From Bemisia tabaci (taxonomy: Eukaryota; Arthropoda; Insecta; Hemiptera; Aleyrodidae): a stretch of DNA of 64,000 bases. Each line of letters opens with the position of its first letter. Position 1 is the first letter of the stretch. The notes under the pieces were generated by a model. That model had not been told where the DNA came from and searched no databases. It worked only from the letters and a program-made list of their open reading frames with translations. The stretch covers positions 28,882,263 to 28,946,262 of the forward strand of contig NC_092800.1 of NCBI RefSeq assembly GCF_918797505.1, in the 5' to 3' direction. Below are positions 33,318-43,129 of this stretch, piece after piece. A program made the position numbers and the translations under genes.

Positions 33318-33815
33318 TCTCCCCGAGGCGAGTTTTTCTTCCTCCGCGCTGGGAGTCGATTTTTGAGGGAACGTGATCGATTAATTACATTGCTAGGATA
33401 GGGATTAATCGATGGGTCGATATCGATTCGACGATCGACTCGCTGTTATCATCGGTCCGGAATTTGTTGGACGATGGTCCAAGGCGAGTTTTTCTTCCTC
33501 CGCGCTGCGAGTCGATTGTTGAAGGAACATGAGCGATTGATAACGTCGCTAGCAGTGGCGTGGCGTGAATTGCGATTTATCGATTGTTATGCAATTTAAA
33601 CGTATGGTAAAGAATCGATTATTAAGGTGTTCGCTGCAAACACCCTATTTATCGATCCTTTTCCATAGGTTTAAATGGCATAACAATCGATACATCGCAA
33701 TTCACGCCACGCCACTGGTTGCTAGGATAGGGATTAATCGATGGGTCGATATTGATTCGACGATCGACTCGCTTTTATCATCGGGCTGGAATTTGTTGGA
33801 CGATGGTGAAGAGCT
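33318..33815. repeat. Two-unit ~160-bp tandem duplication, second unit split by a MITE
   Basis: Unit 1 (33,318-33,478): GGCGAGTTTTTCTTCCTCCG ... TTGCTAGGATAGGGATTAAT ... GTTGGACGATGGT. Unit 2 starts at ~33,480 and repeats the same order, but is interrupted at GCTAG by the element at 33553-33717 and resumes at 33718. Unit 1 is thus a natural empty-site control. A degenerate relative is at ~2,050-2,150. Confidence 0.8.
33553..33717. mobile_element. hAT-like MITE, CAGTGGCGTGGCGTG family, copy 1
   Basis: A 165-bp element with TIRs CAGTGGCGTGGCGTGAATTG and CAATTCACGCCACGCCACTG. The 8-bp flanks GTCGCTAG (33545-33552) and GTTGCTAG (33718-33725) differ at one base. Terminus and TSD length fit hAT. 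The interior is rich in ATCGAT. No ORF. Confidence 0.88.
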
Positions 33816-33839
33816 CCACGACCGTATCGCGATTCCTAG

Positions 33840-34490
33840 AAAATGCTGAATCAACAAAGGAGAGGGACCAACAGCGTGCAGCTTTAAAGTCCCACGAAAA
33901 TAATCAAAGATTCAAATATTTGCCGGATTTTGTCGCGGAAAATAAATAACGCGCGACTCGCTCCGCGAACCGCGCGTAACCCGTAAATGTAATCAAATTC
34001 TGGAAGGATTTAAATTTCGATGCGTTGAATTTGAATCCGTATTTTTTTTTTTTTTTTTTTTATTTTTTTTTTTTTTGTTTTCACATGAGCTTGAAGGTAA
34101 GTGAGAATAGGAGAGTTGCAGTTTCCAACCGAAAAAATTGCGGTATATACTTGTGTGAACAGACTTTCTCAGATTATTTTTCATCATTTTTCGAAGAATT
34201 TGCATCGGTAGAGGAAGATGCGATGCTCATCCTTTCCCCGTGCAACTTGGTGGTCTAACTTAATTTTCTTGGTGGAGAAAAGAAGGGGGAAAAAGTTAGA
34301 AACTAATAAAGTAGCTTTGAGATTAACAAGGCTATAAATTTAAAATGCTCCATCCTGAAATGTTTCCAAAAATGTTTAAAAAATGTTAAAATTGTGAAAA
34401 TGGTTTGAAAAGCAAGTTTTACATCAACATTTGGTCAACATTTCAACCATTAGGAATTTTCATACCATTTCAAATTATTCGTCGTAAAAA
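33840..34490. other. Intergenic stretch with poly-T tract
   Basis: A T-rich run with a few interruptions occupies about 34,041-34,078. Otherwise no gene or repeat matched in this window. Confidence 0.45.
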
Positions 34491-34494
34491 AAGT

Positions 34495-35010
34495 GCTTAT
34501 AAGTGAGTTTGCGAACTTAGTGAGTTTTTGGACCACCGCTCTCTTAATTCGCCGCAGTATCTTGATTTATTTTGCGAGGAAAGCTCCTTATTCTTAAAAG
34601 ACGCCTGTCTCTCTTAATACTTTGGAGCGCCTTCAATTTCGTATTATATTTTGCAAAATCTCTGTTGCGAAATAGTTGCTCCAGCGCGAAACGCGGAGCG
34701 CCTACAAACCTAACGGGATACTTCAAGCATTGCGTAATGCATGAAGTATCCCGTTAGGTTTGAAGGCGCCAGTGCACGCTTCGCGCTGGCAGCACGCCGC
34801 GCCGCTCTGTGTTTAGCTCTAATATTTAAACCCGCAAAGTCAGCGTTCTTCAACTCATGATTTTGAAACGTTTGCACACTCTGCATGGATTACTCTCATT
34901 TAAATTGATGAAAAAAAAAATGTATGAAAGGAAAATACAGTGTATGTGTATTTAGGTGGTTTCATGTCAAATTCAATGATTTTCAAAGCAATTTAATTTC
35001 TTTACTTCAT
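34495..35010. repeat. Hairpin-bearing dispersed repeat, copy 1
   Basis: Colinear with the tandem dimer at 62.5-63.4 kb: TGATTTATTTTGCGAGGAAA, GAGCGCCTTCA, GAAATAGTTGCT, the hairpin, then CTAATATTTAA, TCATGATTTTGAAA and a TGTATGAAAGGAAAATA tail. The hairpin at 34,681-34,789 pairs CTAACGGGATACTTCA with TGAAGTATCCCGTTAG, and outside it CCAGCGCGAA with TTCGCGCTGG. Non-coding. Confidence 0.75.
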
Positions 35011-35419
35011 ATTTTGTGCTGCAGCGTGGTGTGCGCGCAACCAAAGACTAAAAATTGGACGCATATGACTAAAATATCGACGTGTTCAATAAGTAAGTAT
35101 CCCCCCCCCCTCTAAAATCCATAAGAATGGACCAATTTTGAAAAACTTGGGCTCAAAATCTTCCTTAGGATATTTTGAGTTCAACAAAACAAACCGCAAC
35201 AAAATCGGACCATGTGCGGCCGAACGCGAGCCGTTTGAACGCGCCGAGGTGCTCGACGCTCCCGCCGAATCTGCGAGGATTTGAAGTCCGCTACAGGAGA
35301 AGAGCTTCTCTGCCAAAGCCTCAGTCGTTCATCACTGACGAAAAATCAAAGAAATTTTTGTAGAATAAGGGGCTTACCTCACTTCTCCACATAACCAGCT
35401 CGATCCAAGCAAGTCTGAT

Positions 35420-35577
35420 ACTGAGACTAAGACTAAGAGAACAGCTTTTGGATGCCTCGTGCGTGGAAGTCTTTCAGCTGACCGCGGATGAAAGAGTGGA
35501 CGGCTTGTTTGACCTCTTCCACTGATTCAAAATTAACTCCTCCGAGTTCAGATTTCAGGAACGGGAATAAATGGTGG
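35420..35577 (-). pseudogene. Mariner transposase C-terminal fragment (left arm)
   Basis: On the minus strand the inner end reads DHHLFPFLKSELGG then VNFESVEEVKQAV and FHARGIQKL. This matches the general pattern of the mariner DDD transposase C-terminus (YHLF..LK..LGG..F.S.EEV...AV, then GI.KL). Truncated, with a stop after QKLFS. No N-terminal or catalytic core beyond the D of DHHLF, so non-functional. Confidence 0.7.
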
Positions 35578-35602
35578 TCTGGTTTGCCATTTATTATCGT
35601 AT

Positions 35603-35782
35603 CTGAAATCTGAACTCGGAGGAGTTAATTTTGAATCAGTGGAAGAGGTCAAACAAGCCGTCCACTCTTTCATCCGCGGTCAGCTGAAAGACTTCCACGC
35701 ACGAGGCATCCAAAAGCTGTTCTCTTAGTCTTAGTCTCAGTATCAGACTTGCTTGGATCGAGCTGGTTATGTGGAGAAGTGA
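35603..35782 (+). pseudogene. Mariner transposase C-terminal fragment (right arm)
   Basis: Mirror copy of the left-arm fragment: LKSELGGVNFESVEEVKQAV onward to GIQKL, a stop after a TTAGTC-repeat insertion, then CLDRAGYVEK followed by TGA at 35780-35782, which is the expected mariner C-terminal ending. The interruption and truncation make it a relic. Confidence 0.7.
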
Positions 35783-36129
35783 GGTAAGCCCCTTATTCTA
35801 CAAAAATTTCTTTGATTTTTCGTCAGTGATGAACGACTGAGGCTTTGGCAGAGAAGCTCTTCTCCTGTAGCGGACTTCAAATCCTCGCAGATTCGGCGGG
35901 AGCGTCGAGCACCTCGGCGCGTTCAAACGGCTCGCGTTCGGCCGCACATGGTCCGATTTTGTTGCGGTTTGTTTTGTTGAACTCAAAATATCCTAAGGAA
36001 GATTTTGAGCCCAAGTTTTTTCAAAATTGGTCCATTCTTATGGATTTTAGAGGGGGGGGGATACTTACTTATTGAACTGACATTTAATTTTCGAAAAGTC
36101 GAAAAATAAGAAGCACCCTGATGTCCCTG

Positions 36130-36575
36130 ATGTGTAGATGCTATTCAGCCTGGACGGCAAGTGGGGATTTTACCCTCCCGGGAAAAATCGTGTTTGATTT
36201 TTGTATACAAAACCCAACCGGGACTGGGAGAGGAGGGCGGCTGTGAATAACGTGACGCGTTACAGATTCCTCGGCAGGTATCTTTTTCCGCATAAATTCA
36301 ATTCGCTCATTCGTCGACAATGTGGAAACACGTTTGATTGATATTGATATCTCGCCGTTCGTCGGTGGAACTTGATGCGGCGGACGGAAAGCAATCGCGG
36401 TGAACATCGTAATTTGAATGCCACGGAGTCGAATGACGCGAGGCGGCGGAATGAAATGTCGGAAAACTAATCTAATGTCGAGCTGAGATCGAATGAAATC
36501 CATTCGTAAATGCCGTCATCAGAACAGCCCTCGAATCATCGCGCCAAGGACGGGTGTGCTGGATGCAACTATTGC
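36130..36575. other. Moderately GC/CpG-rich segment, no gene recognised
   Basis: Frames exist on the minus strand (120 codons) without domain similarity that I can recognise. No repeat match in the window. Confidence 0.3.
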
Positions 36576-36580
36576 CACGC

Positions 36581-37139
36581 GGACAGTGGATCGGGTTAAT
36601 AGGAGAGGTCGGACAAAATTTGGGAACTTTAAATGCTTATAACTCCATTCATAGAAATTTTAAGGTTATAAAAGTGATTCAATTCGATTCTTCGTAAAAT
36701 TTTCTTCTAGGAACACCCTTTAAAATTTAAAATGGAGAGTTTGCATGCAAAATTTTTATTGTTTCAGCTGAAAGTGTCTAAAGAGCTGATTTTGCAGTGT
36801 TTTTTAGAATCAATTTCGGCTATGGGAAATAGTATAAAAATAGATTTGTCAGTGAGAAAATGCGCCGCCTAGTGACGTCATCTAGCGGAATTTCTCATTT
36901 AAACGCATGTTTTTCAGCAAATTAGATCATTTTGTCATATCACCTCCAATAATTGTTCAATTGACGAACCAATGGTATCTTAGTGTTCAGCGCACTTGGT
37001 AACGTCCATTCAAACACGGAATCCATCAAATTTCAGACACCTGAAAATTCTCCATCGTGACGAAATAAACATTATAACTTGCAGTTCTAGTCAAAAATTT
37101 CATGTCAAACCCACTAATTGACTCGAATCAACTGTGCGG
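36581..37139. mobile_element. MITE, CACAGTGGATCGAGTC family, copy 3, interrupted
   Basis: Left GGACAGTGGATCGGGTTAAT with GAGAGGTCGGACAAAATTTG. Right AAATTTCATGTCAAACCCAC with TTGACTCGAATCAACTGTGC. Carries an insert of roughly 36,735-37,060 that is absent from copy 1. Confidence 0.75.
36732..37062. mobile_element. Nested element with ATGGAGA/TCTCCAT ends
   Basis: About 330 bp inserted in the middle of the CACAGTGG-family copy. Its right half (CAATTGACGAACCAATGG, CATCAAATTTCAGACACCTG) recurs at 57,600-57,780, and its right end near 8,000. Termini are only weakly inverted. Class unknown. Confidence 0.5.
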
Positions 37140-37584
37140 CGGTGCCGGTAAAAGTGCATCAACATTTTTTGAAAAGACTCTCGCTGAGGAGCGGAACTTA
37201 TTCGTCTCTATCGTCATACATCTGTCAGTTTTTATTAATTTTGTTTTTGGTTTATTCCATTTATTGGACCAGCTTAATTTTATTCGCTGCACGGCGTTAT
37301 CCTATAAAGTGCTGTCTTTCGTTGACTTAAGATCATTAGAGAACGTCTCAGAGGATATGTCTTTCTTCAAATGCGTTTCAAATTGTAGCTGAGTAAAATG
37401 TTTGTTAAATTAGTCACTGCGAAAAAAGGAAATACCAAAAGTTTTGAAATTTTGGAGATTCTCAATTACTTCGTGAAAAAAATATCACCGGGGCCGAAGA
37501 AGGTCAAGACAATACTGATGAGAACATTTTAGGCGCAACGGGGCTTTGTATCTACTCCATAAAACCCGTTCGAGGAATCTGACT

Positions 37585-37834
37585 AGTTGAGGAAAAAACG
37601 TCGAATGAACAATCAAGAGTTGCTTTATTTTCACGGAAAAACATGTATTTTTAAGGAAATGTTATTTATATTTTTCCTGGAAATTTTTACATATTTTAGA
37701 CCATATTACAAATAAAATTTCCTGAAAAATTTAACAAAAAATATTCATAAGTTTCCCAGGAAATTCGATTCTTATTGAAAGTAATCGGGCAACGTCTAAA
37801 TTCTCATACGGCGAATTTCCTCAGTAAAGCAGAA
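37585..37834. mobile_element. Degenerate CTGCCGTGCTAAGG MITE
   Basis: Left GAGGAAAAAACGTCGAATGA and AGAGTTGC. Right GGCAACGTCTAAATTCTCAT and CCTCAGTAAAGCAG. The interior has the family ATGTATTTTTAAGGAAATG and AAATTTTTACATATTTTAGA segments. Confidence 0.6.
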
Positions 37835-37966
37835 TCCAATGTATGCTCGTCAATGTTCTATCCTCGCAAATTAGTCAATTACCGAGTTAATGTTGGCTCC
37901 GGCGAGAACATAGCTCAAGTTGATGTGAATCTGCCTCACACTCGCATCCACGCCCCGCATTCAGTG

Positions 37967-38125
37967 CAGTGGCGTGGCGTGCTTTCCGATATATCGATTG
38001 ATCTGCCATTAGAACCCATGGAAAAGGATCGATAAACAGGGTGTTCGCAACGAGCACCTTAATGATCGATTCTTCACCATAGCTTCTAATGGGGAAATAT
38101 CGATAGTCTTTCGTTCACGCCCCGC
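37967..38125. mobile_element. hAT-like MITE, CAGTGGCGTGGCGTG family, copy 2
   Basis: The left TIR CAGTGGCGTGGCGTGCTTTC is intact, the right TIR is degenerate (CACGCCCCGC). The 8-bp flanks ATTCAGTG (37959-37966) and ATTCTGTG (38126-38133) differ at one base. The interior shares GGAAAAGGATCGATAAACAG and GGTGTTCGCA with copy 1. Confidence 0.7.
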
Positions 38126-38139
38126 ATTCTGTGTGCGTT

Positions 38140-39530
38140 TGCATAATAGGATATCAAATATTTGAACTGTTGAGCGAGCCGCGCTCGATTTAATCCAATT
38201 CTTCGCCCGCCTTTTCGGAACCTTGCCTTTGTGTTGGTCATCGGCTACGTTTGGGAGATTAGCTTGTTTTGTGCCATGATTAGCTCACACACCAGCATCA
38301 GCATACATGGTTTGATCTCCGGTTTAGAGTGACCGGATTCTGAATGAGTCGGAGCAGTTCAAGTGAGCCAATAGGAGTCTTTGATGTTCTCAACTTTCAA
38401 ATTGAAAGCTGAAATTCTAAATTTTGATTGATGTCATTTTTCTGATTTTAATACGGATCATTATTTGATGTTCGACAAAACCTATATGCCGCATACCACA
38501 CGGTTTGTTTTGTTCGTTCGGAATAATACACCAAGGAAATGAAATTTTTTAAAAAAAAGTAACAAATATTGTTTAACCATATAAGTGGAACACAAAGTAT
38601 TTTAAGCCTTCTGTCCGTTCCACGGATTTCAAGATTTTTATTTTTCTGTGGGCGGAATCCAACGCAGAACTGTACCAAAATAAACTCAAAGTTTGGGACG
38701 GTTTGTGGTTCTGGTTGTGTTAAGTGGTCCACCCCACATTATCAGTCAATTGAAATGATTCCATGGAAATATATGAAATTTTGTCGAGCATCAACCAATA
38801 ACATCCATAAAACATCCCTGCATCCAAATAATTTTGTCATGGGAACGGAGTTCCCCATGATATTAGAATCGTTCCCGTTGCTTTCGCTATGGGATTCCCT
38901 ATACCTCTGCGACCTTGAGCGTTTCGCCCAGTCTCCGATTTTTGGTTGATTTTCCGATGTATCAAAAACCGTTGTATTTTTTAGCCAATCATGTCTCTAC
39001 GTCAAGTTGTGTTGATTGCTAAAATTCGCTTTCAGCGAGTTTTTTTCCACCTTGAGATGTCGTGTCTGACTGGTAAATCTGCGCAGAACCACGAAGTTCC
39101 GTTTTTAGGCAAATTCTTTTTTTTGGGAGGTTCTGATTGGTTATTTTTCGCCATCAGTTTTCTGTTCGTTGGTGCAAAAGATCGCCTACCTCGGTGTTCT
39201 TGAGAAGCCGCCATTATCCCACCTCAAATTTGAAAAATAGAAGTAAAGAAATAATAACCATCGTACAAGGTGGAAAATTGTTCTGGAGGACTCGTTACGG
39301 ATAAAGAAGTCAAAATCAGAGCTCGATTGATTGATTTAATTCATGGATACGCAAATATTGCCTTAGCTCAACTGCCGCGATCGGAATGCGTGCTGGGATG
39401 AACCTCGAGACGCATTAAAACAGTGCGAACCATGGCTCCTACAGCAATGCGCATCCCAAAAGCAGTCAAGGTCTCTTGTGATAAGTCCCGCCCATTGCCC
39501 GAGTCTTTTAAATGCTATTTTTACTCTCGC
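38140..39530. other. Intergenic stretch, no supported gene
   Basis: Frames of 126 codons (+, 38,569-38,949) and 94 codons (-) overlap each other. Neither shows recognisable domains or transmembrane pattern. No repeats matched. Confidence 0.35.
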
Positions 39531-39539
39531 TCACGTGGA

Positions 39540-39640
39540 TCCGTTATAGCCTAGTTGACTAAACCGCCTCGTATTTTTGATTAGGTGCGGGCACCCGGCG
39601 ATCGGGAGTTCGATACCCGACGATGGGAACTACTTTTTAA
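39540..39640 (+). repeat. tRNA-like SINE head or tRNA pseudogene
   Basis: An A-box-like TAGCCTAGTTGA at 39547-39558 and a B-box-like GTTCGATAC at 39608-39616 are ~60 bases apart, within the range of pol III internal promoters. The B box sits in a GGGAGTTCGATACCC T-arm-like palindrome. A T5 run follows at ~39,633. I could not fold a complete cloverleaf, so a SINE head is more likely than a working tRNA. Confidence 0.55.
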
Positions 39641-39659
39641 TGGTTGTATTGAATGTTTT

Positions 39660-40320
39660 AGACTAATCATCAAAAAATAATTAATAGTAGATGATAAATG
39701 TACGAACATTTTCTCGTGAGTTAATATGTTAAACAAAAATACTGGAATATACCTCCTTCATATAATCAGCCACATGTTCCCCCAAATTAATGACGTTATT
39801 TTCTTTTTTCAATAAAGTTAATTTGCATTCAACGTTCGTAAGTTAAGCAAAAAGTACCTATTGATACAAATAGAAAGACATGAAAATAGTATGTCTAACA
39901 TTTCAGTTGTTTTTTTTTTTTTTTTTTATTTTTTGTTTTTTTGTTTTTTCAATAAAACAAATTGACTGGGACTAGAATCATCGTATCTCTGAAGACAAAA
40001 GCTAAGTTTTTTGATACAGAAATACTAATATATTCATCCTTTATATAATCAGGGAGATGTTGACCCAAATATTGATGTATATTTTCTCTGTTCGCCCAAA
40101 TTAATGATGGTATTTTCTTTTTTCAATAAAATTAATTTACATTCCACGTTCTTAAAGCAATATTTTCTCCAAAATTCAGCAAAAAATAACAATTTATACC
40201 TACGCAAAAAGTAAATAAATAAATAAAGCAATGACATGAAAGTAGTATAGGTAGTACACATCTAACATTTCGGTTACATCTATTTGAATGAAAAAAATGG
40301 CAACTTAGGAAGCACATAGG
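39660..40320. repeat. Diverged two-copy tandem duplication, period ~313 bp
   Basis: TTATTTTCTTTTTTCAATAAA and ATATAATCAG, then TCTAACATTTC, recur in the same order in 39,660-39,990 and 40,020-40,290. T-rich low complexity at ~39,911-39,945 interrupts the first. Non-coding. Confidence 0.6.
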
Positions 40321-40328
40321 TCACTTAT

Positions 40329-40581
40329 CGACGGTGAAACTACCAAACCACGTATCTCGGTTTGCGACGTCGCAGACTTCCTGTCATACTTTATTTTTTA
40401 AATGAAAAGCTACTTAACGTCCAGTCTTGAAAATTTCCGTGATTTTTCCTCTTCGTGCGGAGAAAATTCTGTGAAAATTTCAAGGAATGATATTGATTTG
40501 GTCTACTTCAAAAAAATAAAATGTGAGCGGAGATTTTTAAACACCGCAAACGAGATACGTGGTTTGGTAGTTTCACCGTCG
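40329..40581. mobile_element. MITE, CGACGGTGAAACTACC family, copy 1
   Basis: 253 bp with ~60-bp TIRs: CGACGGTGAAACTACCAAAC, then CACGTATCTCGGTTTGCG. Right end CGCAAACGAGATACGTGG, then GGTAGTTTCACCGTCG. Exact 4-bp flanks TTAT (40325-40328 and 40582-40585). Non-coding. A more diverged copy is at about 56,080-56,331. Confidence 0.87.
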
Positions 40582-40589
40582 TTATGATG

Positions 40590-41750
40590 CGTATTCGGGC
40601 ATATGCGTAGAGTAAAAATATCATACTTTACGCCGAAAAAACGAAACTGAAAGTTAAATGCGTTAACTTCCAAAAACCATACATAATCCAACGAAAATAA
40701 ATAATTGGTAAATAACAGCTTTCTTGTATGCAAAGAAAAAAAATTAAAAATGTTAAAAAAGAGATGTCGACACAAAATTACATAGCCCCTTCAATTCTGA
40801 AGATACTACAAACGAACTGTACCTTAAAATTTTCATATCCCAGAAGCAAAAGTTCCCATGACGAATATTGCTATCGCTAGCGATTGCAAAAACCAACTTG
40901 TCTAATTTGGAACTAAATCGACTAATTTTTTGTATTTTTGTTCCAGGTGAGACCTATGAAAATATTTCAAACACATCTGTAGTAGAAGCAATAGAACATG
41001 CGGTACGTCACCCCAATCTAGTTTTCCCTTGTATAAAACCGCAGCCAATTTTTCATTTCAAAACCTAATTTTCAAGTAGAATTCGGCACTTCATCGAGCC
41101 ACAAAATGTCTTGCTTCAAATTTAAATTTTCTCTACAAAGCACGTGTCTTGAACTATGTTTTTTTACCTCAGTTCCGAGGACTTTAATTTTATAAGTAAA
41201 TTGAAATAACTTGGGGTTGATTTTAGATGGAAATTTGTGGTCTGTTTTTCATTTTCGCAGGCTTATCCATCGGTATTTAACTGGGAAAACACAATTTTAA
41301 CATTCTAATATGTTCAACTTTTCCCCGATAAGATATTTTGTCTCGAGTAAAGCCATGTTTGTTTTTTTTTTCGAAATTGTTGAAAACATTTGATCGAACT
41401 GTGAAAAAATCGTAGAAGAATATACTTAAATTTTCAAGTAAATCCGATGTTCATCAGCAGAAATCCCGCGGGTTCTGGACGCAATTAGGACTACAATCTC
41501 CTATAACAAAATACTATTTTTGGCTAATTCATAGAATCACCTATCTACCTAGAGAAGTTAATGGAACATATGTTGTTTCTGAAATGAGTCCGAAATTGTA
41601 GCTCCTTATTGAAAAATAAGGCCCATTTTTACTTTATACTTATGGAAGAATCCTTTCTAAGTTTCAACAATGATTTCCTTCTTTTCAGTTCAATCACTAG
41701 TCATCGATTCCATCCGTGCCAGCCTATTTCTATAGATATAGACTGTGTTA
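40590..41750. other. Intergenic stretch, no gene seen
   Basis: AT-rich, with no supported frame or inverted repeat. Confidence 0.45.
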
Positions 41751-41758
41751 CGTACATT

Positions 41759-42010
41759 GGATTGCACTTTGCAAAAAGGAACCAAGAGCATTCCAATGTT
41801 GCTAAGATTGTGCAACTTTGTTTGCCTTGCAAATATACACAGATTATTACCTAAAAATATTTTATCTTTACTCCCAATAAACTATAAATTAAAGACGAAA
41901 ATTACTTTTGTAAATTCAATTTTTTGCATGATTTCAGAAATTTTGAATATAAGATACACAATTTTAGAAACATTGGAATGCTCTTGGTTCCTTTTTGCAA
42001 AATGCAATCC
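41759..42010. mobile_element. MITE, GGATTGCATTTTGC family, copy at 41.8 kb
   Basis: 252 bp, TIRs GGATTGCACTTTGCAAAAAG and TTTTTGCAAAATGCAATCC, inner ATTCCAATGTTGCTAAGATT. Flanks CATT/ATTT are not an exact 4-bp duplication. Non-coding. Confidence 0.83.
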
Positions 42011-42087
42011 ATTTAAATGAACGAGAAGCACAATGTTGCCAACTTTCGAGATTTTTCCCAGGTGGATCTCAAATCCCTCGCTCTCAC

Positions 42088-42520
42088 TAGAGTACCTTTA
42101 TAGACAGAGTATGGCCATTTCTGTTCCGGTTTTTCATTGGTCGCGTGAAAATAGGCTGACGCGATGTTCTTAGGGCCGTAAATAAACAAACAAGATGGCC
42201 GTTATCAGCAAGCAAGATTGAGGTTATGCACATCTTACATCCTCCTGTGATAAAGGTGAAAGGCGATTTAACAATGTTTTCGTGTGTTTTTCGTGTGTCA
42301 TTCGTAGATATGCTTGTTTAAATTGTTACTGCCGTAGAATTGAAATTTTTGTCAAATTTAGCTTCTTATCGATGTTACGGCGAGCCGCCATCTTGTTTGT
42401 TTATTTACGGCCGTAAGAGCATCATGAAGCCTAAAAACTCGTTGACCAATCAAAAAGCGGAACAGTTTTCCTGTAGTTAAAAGATACGAATGGCCATACT
42501 CTGACTATAAAGGTACTCTA
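42088..42520. mobile_element. hAT-like MITE, TAGAGTACCTTTATAG family
   Basis: 433 bp with TIRs TAGAGTACCTTTATAGACAG and CTGACTATAAAGGTACTCTA, flanked by the exact 8-bp duplication GCTCTCAC (42080-42087 and 42521-42528). Sub-terminal GGCCGTAAATAAAC/GTTTATTTACGGCC and AAGATGGC/GCCATCTT continue the inverted symmetry. The terminus resembles the TAGAGTCCCTTTATA family at 5.5 and 51.8 kb, suggesting the same transposase group. Confidence 0.88.
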
Positions 42521-42622
42521 GCTCTCACCGGAGCACCACTATGAGCGATACAAACCGGGAGCAATTTCGCTTGTCAATGTTGAGACTCCTTGGTGTTTGC
42601 TTCGACGGGACCCGTGGGGGGC

Positions 42623-42638
42623 GGGGGGGGGGGGGGGG
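42623..42638. repeat. G16 homopolymer
   Basis: Long G run in an otherwise unremarkable stretch (42,530-42,870). Confidence 0.9.
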
Positions 42639-42874
42639 CGCACTGCAGAGGCAGAGGACGACTCGTGACAAAGAAGGAAGAGAGAACCGGGAGCGGGGAG
42701 AGACAAAAAGCTGGAATCCTGAGTGTAAATTTATCCCTCTTTAAATCTGTCTGGATCTTTTAAAGTACGGGTCTTTAGAAATGCTCATTAACCCCGAGTG
42801 TCACTTTGAGCGGTGGCCGGGGCCAGGCCAGGTTGCCGGAACCTCTCGGAAAATCGAGGGTCCCGAGCGGGATA

Positions 42875-43127
42875 CTGCCGTGCTAAGGAAGAACGCCGTA
42901 TGAACATTCGAGAGTTGCCAGATTTCCTTCGATAAAACATGTATTTTTGACGAAATTTACGCACATTTTTCTTTGAAATTTGCAGATATTTTAGAGTAAA
43001 TTGCGTACAAAATTGCCTGAAAATGTTGGAAATATATATTCAAAATTTTCCCAGTGAATTCGATTTTTATCGAATAAGACTTGGCAACGTCTGAAGGCTC
43101 ATACAGCGTTTTTCCTTAGCACGGCAG
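42875..43127. mobile_element. MITE, CTGCCGTGCTAAGG family, copy at 42.9 kb
   Basis: 253 bp, CTGCCGTGCTAAGGAAGAAC to TTTCCTTAGCACGGCAG, flanks GATA/GATT (one mismatch). The interior contains GAACATTCGAGAGTTGCC and its counterpart GGCAACGTCTGAAGGCTC. Confidence 0.87.
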
Positions 43128-43129
43128 GA

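Larger units (their letters stand above)
35084..36077. mobile_element. 994-bp near-perfect palindrome built from two mariner 3' ends
   Basis: Arms 35084-35558 and 35603-36077 are 475 bp each, around a 44-nt spacer that itself contains AATAAATGG/CCATTTATT. The midpoint of the arms and of the whole element coincide at 35580.5. Outer termini GTTCAATAAGTAAGTAT/ATACTTACTTATTGAAC, next to C10 and G9 runs. Coding fragments at the inner ends read outward as the C-terminus of a mariner transposase. No clear TA duplication is visible. If transcribed it would form a long dsRNA hairpin. Confidence 0.88.

Noticed and set aside
35086..36075. Pair of identical 76-codon frames as duplicated genes
   Set aside because: They are mirror images in the arms of the mariner-derived palindrome; similarity is due to the inverted repeat, and the only recognisable coding text is the mariner fragment in other positions.
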